The position numbers and the translations under genes are program-made. A DNA stretch of 35,314 nucleotides from an uncultured Bacteroidota bacterium (GTDB lineage: Bacteria > Bacteroidota > Bacteroidia > Bacteroidales > CG2-30-32-10): NCBI GenBank assembly GCA_903889915.1, contig CAISZK010000093.1, positions 1 to 35,314 of the forward strand, given 5' to 3'. The notes beneath the pieces were generated by a model. That model was not told the DNA's origin, ran no database searches, and saw only the letters and a program-made list of their open reading frames with translations. Positions 6,977-15,310 of the stretch are shown here, in pieces; positions within the stretch are counted from its first letter, which is position 1, and each line of letters begins with the position of its first letter.

Positions 6977-8647
6977 TTAAAAATCAAAATACTCATTCCT
7001 CAACGAAGTGCGGAAACCGAAATAAACAAATCTGTCATGCGTATTTTCAAAGCTGTTCTTTTCATTTCTATAAGTTGCTCCTATAAAAATGTTCATATTG
7101 GTTGCGGGATTCAGTAACCAGCTAAAGCAAACATCCACGTATTTCATTTTGGTCATTACACCCTGCCCTATTTTATTTGCGCCGGTTTGAGAAGCAGACA
7201 AATCTGTAAGAAATAGATTTTTCCCCCAATTTGAATTTAAAGAATCAGCACCATAGGTTGCAACATTGAATTGAGCACGTACAAAATATTTTCTAATCCT
7301 GTACCTGATTATACCTATACCTTCCTTAAAGTTTGCACCCAATGGGTCTGCCAGCGGTTGATTGTAGTGGGTAAAACTTTCGGAAGGACTTTTATCCGAA
7401 TACATGTAAGGTTGCGCCTGATTATATTCTGTCTGTACACTCAGGTTTTTAAACCCGAACATATCAAATGCTTCAATTCCCACCTGTATTCCTTCGCGGT
7501 TATGGAAGTATCCCTTTTCTGATATTTTATTTAACCTGAGATCATCAATGGCGAGTTGTCCATAGAAATGAATATTATTAGAAGCTTTAAAAAGCAGGTT
7601 CAAACCAAGCAAGCAATTGTTTTTTCCATTCAGTCCGAACTCAGCGCTGTTAAATCCGATTATAGGATTGAAGAAATCAGGATTGAAATGTTTACCGCCA
7701 GAATCAGCCACCTGCCAGATGGTTGATTCAAAAAGCGAGAGATCAAGACGGTTATTTACAAAATAACTCAGGTAATGGAATGTGCCGGTCTTCTTCTGGT
7801 AGCCTGCATTCCAGACTATGGTATCATAGTGTATGACGTTGCCATCTGAAATATTCTGAAAAGAAGAAAAAAGACAAGTGTAACTAAGCTTTTTGTATTT
7901 CCAGTTTATTTTCAGAAATGGATAGGGAGCTGAACAATCGGAAAGCAACAATGAGCGATAACCATCACCAAAGAAATTCTTGTCATTACCAATCTGAATA
8001 TTCAGTGATGTCCATGCTTTGCTTAAAGGAGTGTATGAAAGCAGCCCATAAGCAATCCCATAATCGTAAGAAGAAGACTTAAAATTTTTCACAGTTATCA
8101 GTCCGGGTACAACAGCATAAGTTTGGATGTAGTCATTTACATAATTCACAAAATTTGTCTGATTCTCGTAAAAACTTGTTTCGAAGTACAATTTATCTGT
8201 AATGCTTCCCCTAAGTAACAAACCTCTTGTATTTTGAAAATGATTTTTTCTGCCTTTTCCGAAACTACGTTTATAATTCAAATCAAATAATGGGTCCACA
8301 GCAAGTTTAAAATCCTTTACACTCACAATAAACAGGTTTTCTTTGGTGAGCTTTCTCAACAACCAAGTTGAACTTTTTCCATAGTGCCCGGCTAAGTATA
8401 ACCTGTCATCATAATCATTGGCAAGAGGAAATGATACAAGTTCATTATTTACCTGCCATCGTTTGTCAGAAGTTTGCAGATTTATTTTTAAGGCTTTCCC
8501 ACTAGTATCATTTATCAGGTAATAGGTTTTCTTTAAAGTCAGCGCGTAATCGAGATTGTGGGGATAAAGCTCCTGTGCAGGCAATATCCTTGCAAAGCTT
8601 AAAAACAATGCACAAGTGACAATAATATTTCTGAGCAATAATTTCAA
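6977..8647 (-). CDS. RemB/Wzi-like outer-membrane beta-barrel protein (first of a tandem pair)
   Basis: A 556-residue protein with a clean signal peptide (MKLLLRNIIVTCALFLSF..PAQE) and the same conserved blocks as the next gene: DKNFFGDGYRSLLLSD followed by YPFLKI, FNPIIGFNSAEFGLNGKNN, FYGQLAIDDLRLN, and NQPLADPLGANFKEG. It is predicted to be an outer-membrane beta-barrel. RemB is associated with gliding and surface polysaccharide in flavobacteria, and Wzi anchors capsule. The role here is unproven. It heads a two-gene operon and diverges from the gene at 8874. Confidence 0.75.
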   Translation of the reverse strand: MKLLLRNIIVTCALFLSFARILPAQELYPHNLDYALTLKKTYYLINDTSGKALKINLQTSDKRWQVNNELVSFPLANDYDDRLYLAGHYGKSSTWLLRKLTKENLFIVSVKDFKLAVDPLFDLNYKRSFGKGRKNHFQNTRGLLLRGSITDKLYFETSFYENQTNFVNYVNDYIQTYAVVPGLITVKNFKSSSYDYGIAYGLLSYTPLSKAWTSLNIQIGNDKNFFGDGYRSLLLSDCSAPYPFLKINWKYKKLSYTCLFSSFQNISDGNVIHYDTIVWNAGYQKKTGTFHYLSYFVNNRLDLSLFESTIWQVADSGGKHFNPDFFNPIIGFNSAEFGLNGKNNCLLGLNLLFKASNNIHFYGQLAIDDLRLNKISEKGYFHNREGIQVGIEAFDMFGFKNLSVQTEYNQAQPYMYSDKSPSESFTHYNQPLADPLGANFKEGIGIIRYRIRKYFVRAQFNVATYGADSLNSNWGKNLFLTDLSASQTGANKIGQGVMTKMKYVDVCFSWLLNPATNMNIFIGATYRNEKNSFENTHDRFVYFGFRTSLRNEYFDF

Positions 8648-8680
8648 AATATCCTACAAAACTCTGATTGGTTGAAAACA

Positions 8681-8688
8681 CAAAATTA
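8681..8688 (-). promoter_or_regulatory. -7 element of the RemB-like operon
   Basis: On the minus strand this reads TAATTTTG, a perfect TAnnTTTG match, 34 nt upstream of the ATG at 8647. No clear -33 TTTG was found at 17-21 nt spacing. Confidence 0.4.
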
Positions 8689-8768
8689 TGAAGTTATTTC
8701 GAGGGTGAGTAAAAAAAAATCAATTCGTATGGAACAATCAACCTCATCAGAGTCTTAAATTGAATTGA

Positions 8769-8798
8769 TTTGAGATGCTGAAATTTTACTTACATTTG
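8769..8798 (+). promoter_or_regulatory. Consensus Bacteroidota promoter
   Basis: TTTG (8769-8772), 18-nt spacer, TACATTTG (8791-8798): full matches to both consensus elements. The predicted start near 8804 leaves a leader of about 70 nt for the gene at 8874. Confidence 0.75.
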
Positions 8799-8873
8799 CT
8801 TTGATTGCCGAACGCAATATGAATTGAAGAATTGAAATTAACGAATAATTTTCAACCTAAATAGAAACAAGCT

Positions 8874-9248
8874 ATGAAGAAGATCTTTTTTGTTTTACTG
8901 TTTATTCAAAGTCTATCCCTAAATTCATTCAGTCAGATAAACGCTTTGAGCGGAAAGTGGAAAGAAATTTGGGGCTACGCACAAAAGTCGGATATAAATT
9001 ACAATGATGTGTTCACGCTCAGTGTTGTTGATGGGAACAAATTAAATATAAGTTGCGAAAGCAAACCAAATTATTCTTTCAATAATATTGATATCAAAGG
9101 CGACTCACTCAGCTTTGAGTTGAGGAATGCCGGATATGTTCTTCCGTATAAATTGGTTCTAGATGAAAACAAAACTGATTTTTGGGGTACGGCAGTCAAC
9201 ATTCACGGAGAAGCTGTAAACATCAAATGGGAAAAGATGCCCAATTAA
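8874..9248 (+). CDS. Small secreted protein, possibly lipocalin-like
   Basis: A 124-residue protein with signal peptide (MKKIFFVLLFIQSLSLNSFSQ). The mature part is about 100 residues, beta-rich, beginning ALSGKWKEIWGY, which resembles the GxW entry of lipocalin-like folds, and ends GEAVNIKWEKMPN. The fold call is tentative and no binding residues can be named. It has a consensus promoter, and the phosphatase gene follows after 22 nt, so the two probably form an operon. Confidence 0.65.
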   Translation: MKKIFFVLLFIQSLSLNSFSQINALSGKWKEIWGYAQKSDINYNDVFTLSVVDGNKLNISCESKPNYSFNNIDIKGDSLSFELRNAGYVLPYKLVLDENKTDFWGTAVNIHGEAVNIKWEKMPN

Positions 9249-9270
9249 AAAGTCAACATAGAGACACAGA

Positions 9271-10017
9271 ATGAAAAACATTCATAACTTTCGTGACATC
9301 GGGGGTTATAAAAATATTGAAGGAAAGCAATTCAGAAAAGGGCTCATTTTCCGTTCAGGAAAGCTTGACAATGCAAGTAAAGAAGAGATTGACTTTCTGA
9401 AATCTTTAGGTTTAAAAACCATCATTGACTTTTATCCCCAAAACAGACAAAGAAGGAATCCGGGGAAATTCATAGAAGACAAAAAGATAAATCTTCCTGT
9501 TCCTGTTGATGAAGCAAACAAGGAAATGCTGAAACCTTTGCTCAAAAAGAAAAATGCGGAACAGGAAATTATTGAGTGTGCCAATTTTTTTTACACTAAC
9601 ATGCCCGACCTGATGTATGATAGAATATCAGAAATTTTCAGAATCTTATTAAAAGAAGAATACTATCCTGTTCTTTTCACCTGCAATATGGGCAAGGACA
9701 GAACAGGTTTTATCATTGCAATTATTCAATGGGCGGTGGGCATTGAAAAGGAAACTATCATCAAAGAATATCTGAAAACAAATGATGTTTACATTCCAAA
9801 AGCCAGGAGGATATTGAAGATAATTAAATTTCTTTCATTTGGATTTATTCATGCAGAAAATTATCTGACTGCGTTTATGATAAGAGAAAAATACTTACAG
9901 ACAGTTTTTGAAAGAATAAATAAAGATTACGGAGGAATTGAAAAATATCTTGAAAGCTGCGAAGTGAGTGAAAAGGATATTGAAATACTAAAAAAAATTC
10001 TTTTAGAAGATTACTAA
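9271..10017 (+). CDS. Tyrosine-protein phosphatase (Y_phosphatase3 family)
   Basis: A 248-residue cytoplasmic protein. The N-terminus has the family signature HNFRDIGGY followed by KGLIFRSG and LKTIIDF. The catalytic loop is CNMGKDRTG, with C138 and R144 giving the CX5R phosphatase signature. The residue before the cysteine is Thr (FTC) where HC is usual, a conservative oddity. Members dephosphorylate phosphotyrosine, or sometimes phosphoinositides or serine; the substrate here is unknown. There is no signal peptide although the upstream operon partner is secreted. Confidence 0.85.
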   Translation: MKNIHNFRDIGGYKNIEGKQFRKGLIFRSGKLDNASKEEIDFLKSLGLKTIIDFYPQNRQRRNPGKFIEDKKINLPVPVDEANKEMLKPLLKKKNAEQEIIECANFFYTNMPDLMYDRISEIFRILLKEEYYPVLFTCNMGKDRTGFIIAIIQWAVGIEKETIIKEYLKTNDVYIPKARRILKIIKFLSFGFIHAENYLTAFMIREKYLQTVFERINKDYGGIEKYLESCEVSEKDIEILKKILLEDY

Positions 10018-10058
10018 AATAATTCACTTAAATTCCGTTACTCTCATTAATGTTTTTT

Positions 10059-10066
10059 TACTTTTG
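10059..10066 (+). promoter_or_regulatory. -7 element upstream of the Tricorn-family gene
   Basis: TACTTTTG fits TAnnTTTG exactly, 38 nt before the ATG at 10105. No good -33 element was seen at the expected distance. Confidence 0.45.
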
Positions 10067-10104
10067 TGAAGTCTAAAATCTATTTCTAACTTAATTCAAT
10101 ATTT

Positions 10105-13100
10105 ATGAAAAAATCTGTTCTCATTTTGGTTTTTCTGTTATCAGTGATCATACTCTTTGCACAGCAGGAAGCCCGTTTGATGCGATTCCCTGCCATCCAC
10201 GGAAAGCAGGTAGTTTTCTCGTATGCCGGCGATCTTTACACTGTTGACACCACAGGCGGTATTGCACGAAAACTTACCAACGACATCGGTTATGAAATGT
10301 TTGCACGTTTTTCACCCGATGGAAAACAAATTGCTTTTACCGGCCAATATGATGGCAACACTGAAGTTTATGTGATGCCTTCCACCTGAGGTGTTCCAAA
10401 GAGATTGACTTATACAGCAACCCTGAGTCGTGATGATGTTTCCGACAGAATGGGACCAAACAATATAGTGATGACATGGAAAGATGATTCAACAATCATT
10501 TACCGCTCCCGCAAACAATCATTCAATTCTTTCAAAGGTCAACTTTTCTCGGTGACAACGAGCGGCGGACTTTCTGAGGAGCTTCCCCTCCCCTGCGGTG
10601 GTTTTTGTTGCTACAGCAAAGACAAATCAAAACTCGCCTACAACAGGGTTTTCAGAGAATTCAGAACATGGAAATACTATAAAGGCGGCATGGCTGACGA
10701 TATCTGGATCTATGATTTCAAAACAAAGAATACCGTTGACATCAGTAACAATGTTTCGCAGGACATCATGCCAATGTGGGTTGGCAATAAAATTTATTTC
10801 ATCTCTGACCGCGACAGGACAATGAATATTTTCTGTTATGACACAACTGCAAAGACCACCAGCAAGGTCACTACTTTCACAGAATATGATGTGAAGTTCC
10901 CCTCTCTTGGCGACAATGGTATTGTGTTCGAAAATGGCGGATTTATTTATTACTTTGATTTCGCAACCCAAAAATCAAACAAAATAAAGATCATCATTGC
11001 CGACGATGAGGTTTCAGGCAGAAGCGAGCTGAAAGATGCCAGCAAAGACATCAATTCAGCAAGCATTTCCTGCGATGGCAAAAGAGTGGCTTTTGATGCA
11101 AGAGGCGATGTGTTCTCGGTACCTGCAAAAACCGGCATCACCCGCAATCTCACAAAATCTTCCAATGCCCACGACCGCGATGTTAGCTGGTCACCGGATG
11201 GAAAATATATTGCCTTTATTTCAGACACCACCGGCGAAGATGAAATTTTTATTGCCGATCAGGAGGGCACAACCAGACCTGTGCAGATAACTAAAGGCGG
11301 TGATACTTATAAATATGCTCCTGTGTGGTCGCCCGACAGCAAAAAGATATTGTGGGCTGACAAAAAATTGCGCCTGCAATATGTTGATATAAATTCAAAA
11401 GTTGTCACACAGGTTGACTCTGATCCTGATTGGGAATTCTCTGATGTTTCCTGGTCGCCCGACAGCAAATGGATTTCATATACCCGCCCGACAAAGGTCA
11501 AGATGAACACCATTTATATTTATGAGCTTGCTTCAAAAACAAAAACCGAAGTCACCGAAGGCTGGTACGAATCAAGCAGCCCTGCTTTCAGTAGCGATGG
11601 CAAATATCTTTTCTTTGTTTCAAACAGGGATTTCAATCCTACCTACAGCGAAACAGAATGGAATCACTCCTATTCCGACATGAGCAAGGTTTATTTTCTT
11701 ACTCTTGCCAAAGCCACAGCCAATCCTCTGAAACCCGAAAACGATGAAGTTTCGGTAACCAAAGACACCACGGCTGTAAAATCAAAAGAAAAAGAAAAAG
11801 CCAAAAAAGAAGATATTGTTGCCAAAACCGATGTAAAAATTGATACGGCAGGAATAAAGGACCGTATCGTTGTATTGCCCGTCAGTGCAGGGAATTATTA
11901 TGCGATCATGTCGGTTGATGACAATGTTTATTACCTTACAAATTCAGAAAGCGATTCAAAAACCTCACTCAAAACTTTTGATCTGAAAGAAAAAAAGGAA
12001 ACCAAACTCGGCAGTTGCAGCGGATACGATATAAGCGCCGATAAGAAAAAGATGCTTGTGATCAAAGATGGTTCATACTATATCACCGACCTCCCAAAAA
12101 CTTCAATGGAGCTTAAAGACAACGTTGACCTGAGCAATATGAAAGTTCTGGTTGACCAAAAAGCTGAATGGAAAGAGATCTATACCGAATGCTGGCGTCA
12201 GATGCGCGACTTCTTCTATGATCCCAACATGCATGGTGTGGACTGGAAAAAGATGTACACCAAATATTCCGTGTTGCTGCCTTATGTTAACCACAGGGCC
12301 GATCTCACTTATGTGATAGGCGAACTCATTGGCGAATTGAGCGTAGGTCATTCTTATGTCGGTGGTGGCGACAAGCCTGATGTTCCAAAGGTAAAAACAG
12401 GTTTGCTTGGCGCCCGTTTGTCGAAAGACAAATCAGGATATTTCAAAATTGATGAAATACTGAAAGGCGAAAATTGGACAACAACAACCCGTTCACCTCT
12501 CACAGAAGTTGGCGTGGATGTAAAAGAAGGCGAATATATTATTGCCGTTAATGGCACTTCGGTAAAAAACTACAAGGACATCTACGAATTGATGGTGAAC
12601 AATGCCGACAAACAGGTTGAGTTGACTGTTAATTCAACAGCATCAGACAAAGGCAGCCGCAAGGTGATCGTTACTCCTATCAATGACGAAGCCGACCTGT
12701 ATTACTATAACTGGGTACAGAATAATATTAAGAAAGTAACTGCAGCCACTGGCGGAGAAGTTGGATATATCCACGTTCCCGATATGGGCGTTGAAGGCTT
12801 GAATGAATTTGTAAAATATTTTTACCCGCAGATAAGCAAGAAAGCCCTCATCATTGACGACCGCGGCAACGGAGGAGGCAATGTTTCGCCTATGATCATC
12901 GAACGTTTGTTCAGGCAGGTTGCCATGATGGAAATGTCGAGAAATACCACACCCAACAAGAATCCCGAAGCAACAATTGTTGGTCCCAAAGTTTGCCTTA
13001 TTGATAATTATTCAGCTTCAGACGGCGACCTTTTTCCTTACCGTTTCAAGAAACTTGGCATTGGCAAAGTGATTGGAAAGCGCAGTTGGGGTGGAGTTGT

Positions 13101-13362
13101 GGGCATTCGCGGTTCTCTTCCCCTGGTAGATGGCGGATACCTGATGAAACCCGAATTTGGTCACTATAGCAGCGAAGGCAAAGGGTGGATCATTGAAGGT
13201 CATGGCGTGGATCCCGACATTGAAGTGGACAACGACCCTGCAAAAGAATATGCCGGCGAGGATGAACAACTCAACATGGCTATCAAAACAGTGCTCGAAG
13301 AAATGAAAACTATGAAACTGGATCTGCCGGCTGTTCCTAAGTTCCCTGATAAAAGCAAGTAA
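10105..13362 (+). pseudogene. Tricorn-family S41 peptidase with one in-frame TGA
   Basis: Read through one TGA (10387-10389), this is a 1085-residue secreted peptidase of the Tricorn/S41 family, close to normal length. Order: signal peptide (1-20); beta-propeller blades with repeated FSPDGKQIAF / WSPDGKYIAF motifs; a linker rich in K/E (about residues 550-575); a helical core (CWRQMRDFFYDPNMHGVDW); a PDZ domain (KEGEYIIAVNGTSVKNYKDI); and the S41 domain with DDRGNGGGNVSPM and nucleophile S972 in SASDGD. The stop replaces the first glycine of a blade motif (ST-TGA-GVPKRLT); the previous blade in the same protein reads TTGGIARKLT. No other lesion is present. If the TGA is a true stop, the 94-residue start peptide is useless and the 3' part lacks export. 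Confidence 0.9.
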
Positions 13363-13367
13363 ATACA

Positions 13368-13408
13368 AAAGGGCCTACAAAAGTTTCTAAAACTTTTGTA
13401 GGCCCTTT
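13368..13408. terminator. Strong bidirectional hairpin terminator
   Basis: A perfect 19-bp stem (13368-13386 with 13390-13408) around the 3-nt loop CTA. The arms begin AAAGGGCC and end GGCCCTTT, giving a T run on either strand. It separates the Tricorn-family gene from lpxD. Confidence 0.9.
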
Positions 13409-13474
13409 AAACCGAAATGATAGCTTAATAATTTTTCTTAATCTTGCAAATTATTTAAACAAACCCTGAATCAA

Positions 13475-14491
13475 ATGGAATTTACCGCTCATCAGATAGC
13501 GTCTTTGCTTAATGGCACTATTGAAGGAAACGCCGATGTTTCCGTTACAACTTTATCGAAAATTGAAGAAGGAACAAAGGGATCGCTTTCATTCCTCGCC
13601 AATCCTCTATACACACAATATATTTACACTACCGATGCTTCGATAGTGATCGTAAATAAAACTTTCGTTGCCGAACAGCCGGTAAAATGTACGCTGGTAA
13701 GGGTTGAAAGCGCTGAGATGGCTTTTGCAAAACTGCTTGAACTTTACAACCAGATCAAACTGAACAAAACCGGCATTTCAAAACAATCTTGCATTGAAGA
13801 ATCGGCTAAAATTGGCGAGAATGTTTATGTGGGCGCCTTTGCTTATATTGGCGAGAATGCTGTCATCGGTAATAATGTAAAAATATATCCGCAGGTCTAT
13901 ATAGGCGATAACACCACGGTGGATGATAATACCATTATTTTTGCAGGAGCAAAAATCTACTCTGATAATAAGATCGGAAAGAACTGCATTATTCATTCGG
14001 GCGTGGTGCTTGGCAGTGACGGATTCAGGTTTGCACTGCAAAATGAAGGCAACTCCAAAGTGGCACAAATAGGAAATGTGGTGATTGAAGACGATGTTGA
14101 AATCGGCGCCAACTGTGCCATTGACCGTGCAACACTCGGTTCAACAATTTTGCATAAAGGTGTGAAATTCGACAATCTTATTCATATTGCACACAATGTT
14201 GAAATCGGCGAAAACACTTACATTGCTGCCGCCAATGTGGTTGCAGGCTCAACGAAGATTGGCAAAAACTGCATGTTCAGCGGACAAGTGGGAATTGTGG
14301 GCCATCTGAAAATTGCCGATGGTACTATCATTGCTGCACAATCAGGCATATCTAAAAGCATTACAAAAAGTGGCGAAGCCTATATGGGCTCACCGGCTTT
14401 TGAAGTAGGCAAATACCGCAAATCGCACATTCATTTCCGCAACCTGCCTGACCTGGTGGAAAGAGTTGACAAACTCGAGAAAAAGGGTTAG
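13475..14491 (+). CDS. lpxD: UDP-3-O-(3-hydroxyacyl)glucosamine N-acyltransferase LpxD
   Basis: A 338-residue enzyme of lipid A synthesis (third step: transfers a 3-hydroxyacyl chain from acyl-ACP to the 2-amino group of UDP-3-O-acyl-glucosamine; cytoplasmic). The N-terminal uridine-binding domain (1-100) includes SLSFLANPLY. A left-handed beta-helix of hexapeptide repeats follows (about 105-300: IGENVYVGAFAYIGENAVIG). The catalytic histidine is H240 in HIAHNVEIG, equivalent to E. coli H239. DGFRFA and the C-terminal helix (LPDLVERVDKLEKK) are as in the family. A -7-like TAATCTTG lies at 13439-13446. It stands alone behind a strong terminator rather than in an lpxD-lpxC-fabZ-lpxA cluster. Confidence 0.95.
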   Translation: MEFTAHQIASLLNGTIEGNADVSVTTLSKIEEGTKGSLSFLANPLYTQYIYTTDASIVIVNKTFVAEQPVKCTLVRVESAEMAFAKLLELYNQIKLNKTGISKQSCIEESAKIGENVYVGAFAYIGENAVIGNNVKIYPQVYIGDNTTVDDNTIIFAGAKIYSDNKIGKNCIIHSGVVLGSDGFRFALQNEGNSKVAQIGNVVIEDDVEIGANCAIDRATLGSTILHKGVKFDNLIHIAHNVEIGENTYIAAANVVAGSTKIGKNCMFSGQVGIVGHLKIADGTIIAAQSGISKSITKSGEAYMGSPAFEVGKYRKSHIHFRNLPDLVERVDKLEKKG

Positions 14492-14544
14492 TGGTTTGAA
14501 GGGTTTGTATTTTGTGAAAGAATTTAGGCATATATAAACATTTC

Positions 14545-14937
14545 TCAAAGAACAAAACGTATTTCAGCCAATTCACGACCAAGTTTCTGCACTCCATTCA
14601 ATATTCTTTGCGCTTGTGAGGGCGAGGGTTTCTTAATGCCTTTTACATATTGCGCCAAGAGGCTTTGGTTCATACCAATTCTTTCAGAAAGCGCCTTTGC
14701 ATTAATTATCTTGTAAAAATTAAAGAAGCTTTCCATATCAAAAGTGAATTTGATTTCTTCTAAAGTATAAGCAAAACCACTGTCTTCAAAAGCAAGGTTT
14801 ACAGCTTCCAGTATGTTTATTTTAAGTTCATCAAAATTGTCGCCTTCAGTATTAATGAAAATATTGTGAACAGTGCCATTTGCGCTATATCCTGAATCCT
14901 CTTTGGTGATTTTTACTTTAATGTTCGGCTTTTTCAT
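14545..14937 (-). CDS. hicB: HicB-type antitoxin with C-terminal HTH
   Basis: A 130-residue protein. The N-terminal part (about 1-70) resembles the HicB partial RNase H fold: KVKITKEDSGYSA, NTEGDNFDELKINILEAVNLAFEDSG. The C-terminal part (about 80-125) is a helix-turn-helix, AKALSERIGMNQSLLAQYVKGIKKPSPSQAQRI, that would bind the operon promoter. It neutralises the HicA RNase and autoregulates the pair in characterised systems. It follows hicA with a 4-nt ATGA overlap and ends with TGA. Confidence 0.85.
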   Translation of the reverse strand: MKKPNIKVKITKEDSGYSANGTVHNIFINTEGDNFDELKINILEAVNLAFEDSGFAYTLEEIKFTFDMESFFNFYKIINAKALSERIGMNQSLLAQYVKGIKKPSPSQAQRILNGVQKLGRELAEIRFVL

Positions 14938-15131
14938 CTCTTACTGATTTTAATATTTGCATCCTTCAGAATCGCTCCCAGCATACCTTTTTTTACTTCT
15001 TTACTTGAATGAAATGGAACAATGAGTTTGTTATGTTTTTCAGGATTCGCCATTATTATATGGCTTCCTTTTTGTCGTACTTCAAACCACCCATCCTTTT
15101 TTAAGATTCTGAAAAGTTCACTGTATTTCAT
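14934..15131 (-). CDS. hicA: HicA-type mRNA interferase toxin
   Basis: From the ATG at 15131 the product has 65 residues, the standard HicA length: MKYSELFRILKKDGWF, then QKGSHIIM with the putative catalytic His24, then NKLIVPFHSSKEVKKGMLGAILKDA. HicA folds like a double-stranded RNA-binding domain and cleaves mRNA. The reading frame stays open upstream to 15278, but that extension lies upstream of a consensus promoter (15149-15179) and has no HicA similarity, so 15131 is chosen. It is the first gene of the toxin-antitoxin pair, overlapping hicB by ATGA. Confidence 0.88.
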   Translation of the reverse strand: MKYSELFRILKKDGWFEVRQKGSHIIMANPEKHNKLIVPFHSSKEVKKGMLGAILKDANIKISKR

Positions 15132-15148
15132 TTCATCAAATAACACCA

Positions 15149-15179
15149 CAAAGGTAATAATTTTATTACTTATTTCAAA
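15149..15179 (-). promoter_or_regulatory. Consensus promoter of hicAB
   Basis: On the minus strand: TTTG (15179-15176), 19-nt spacer, TACCTTTG (15156-15149), full matches to both elements. The predicted start is near 15142, leaving about 10 nt before the hicA ATG. This decides the hicA start. Confidence 0.75.
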
Positions 15180-15310
15180 AACTTTTAGTAAATTTTTTAG
15201 TTCATTATTACGAGAATTATGACAAATTAAATTTAACCAATCCAAAAGTTCAGGGTATTTTTGCAGGAAAATTTTCATTTAAATTAATTTAGTCTTTAGT
15301 TCCTAAAACT

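Noticed and set aside
3797-13362. Genome-wide reassignment of UGA to glycine
   Set aside because: At least seven genes in the window end with TGA, including an ATGA overlap in hicAB and a stop that prevents fusion of two secreted proteins; the glycine-rich adhesin uses no TGA.
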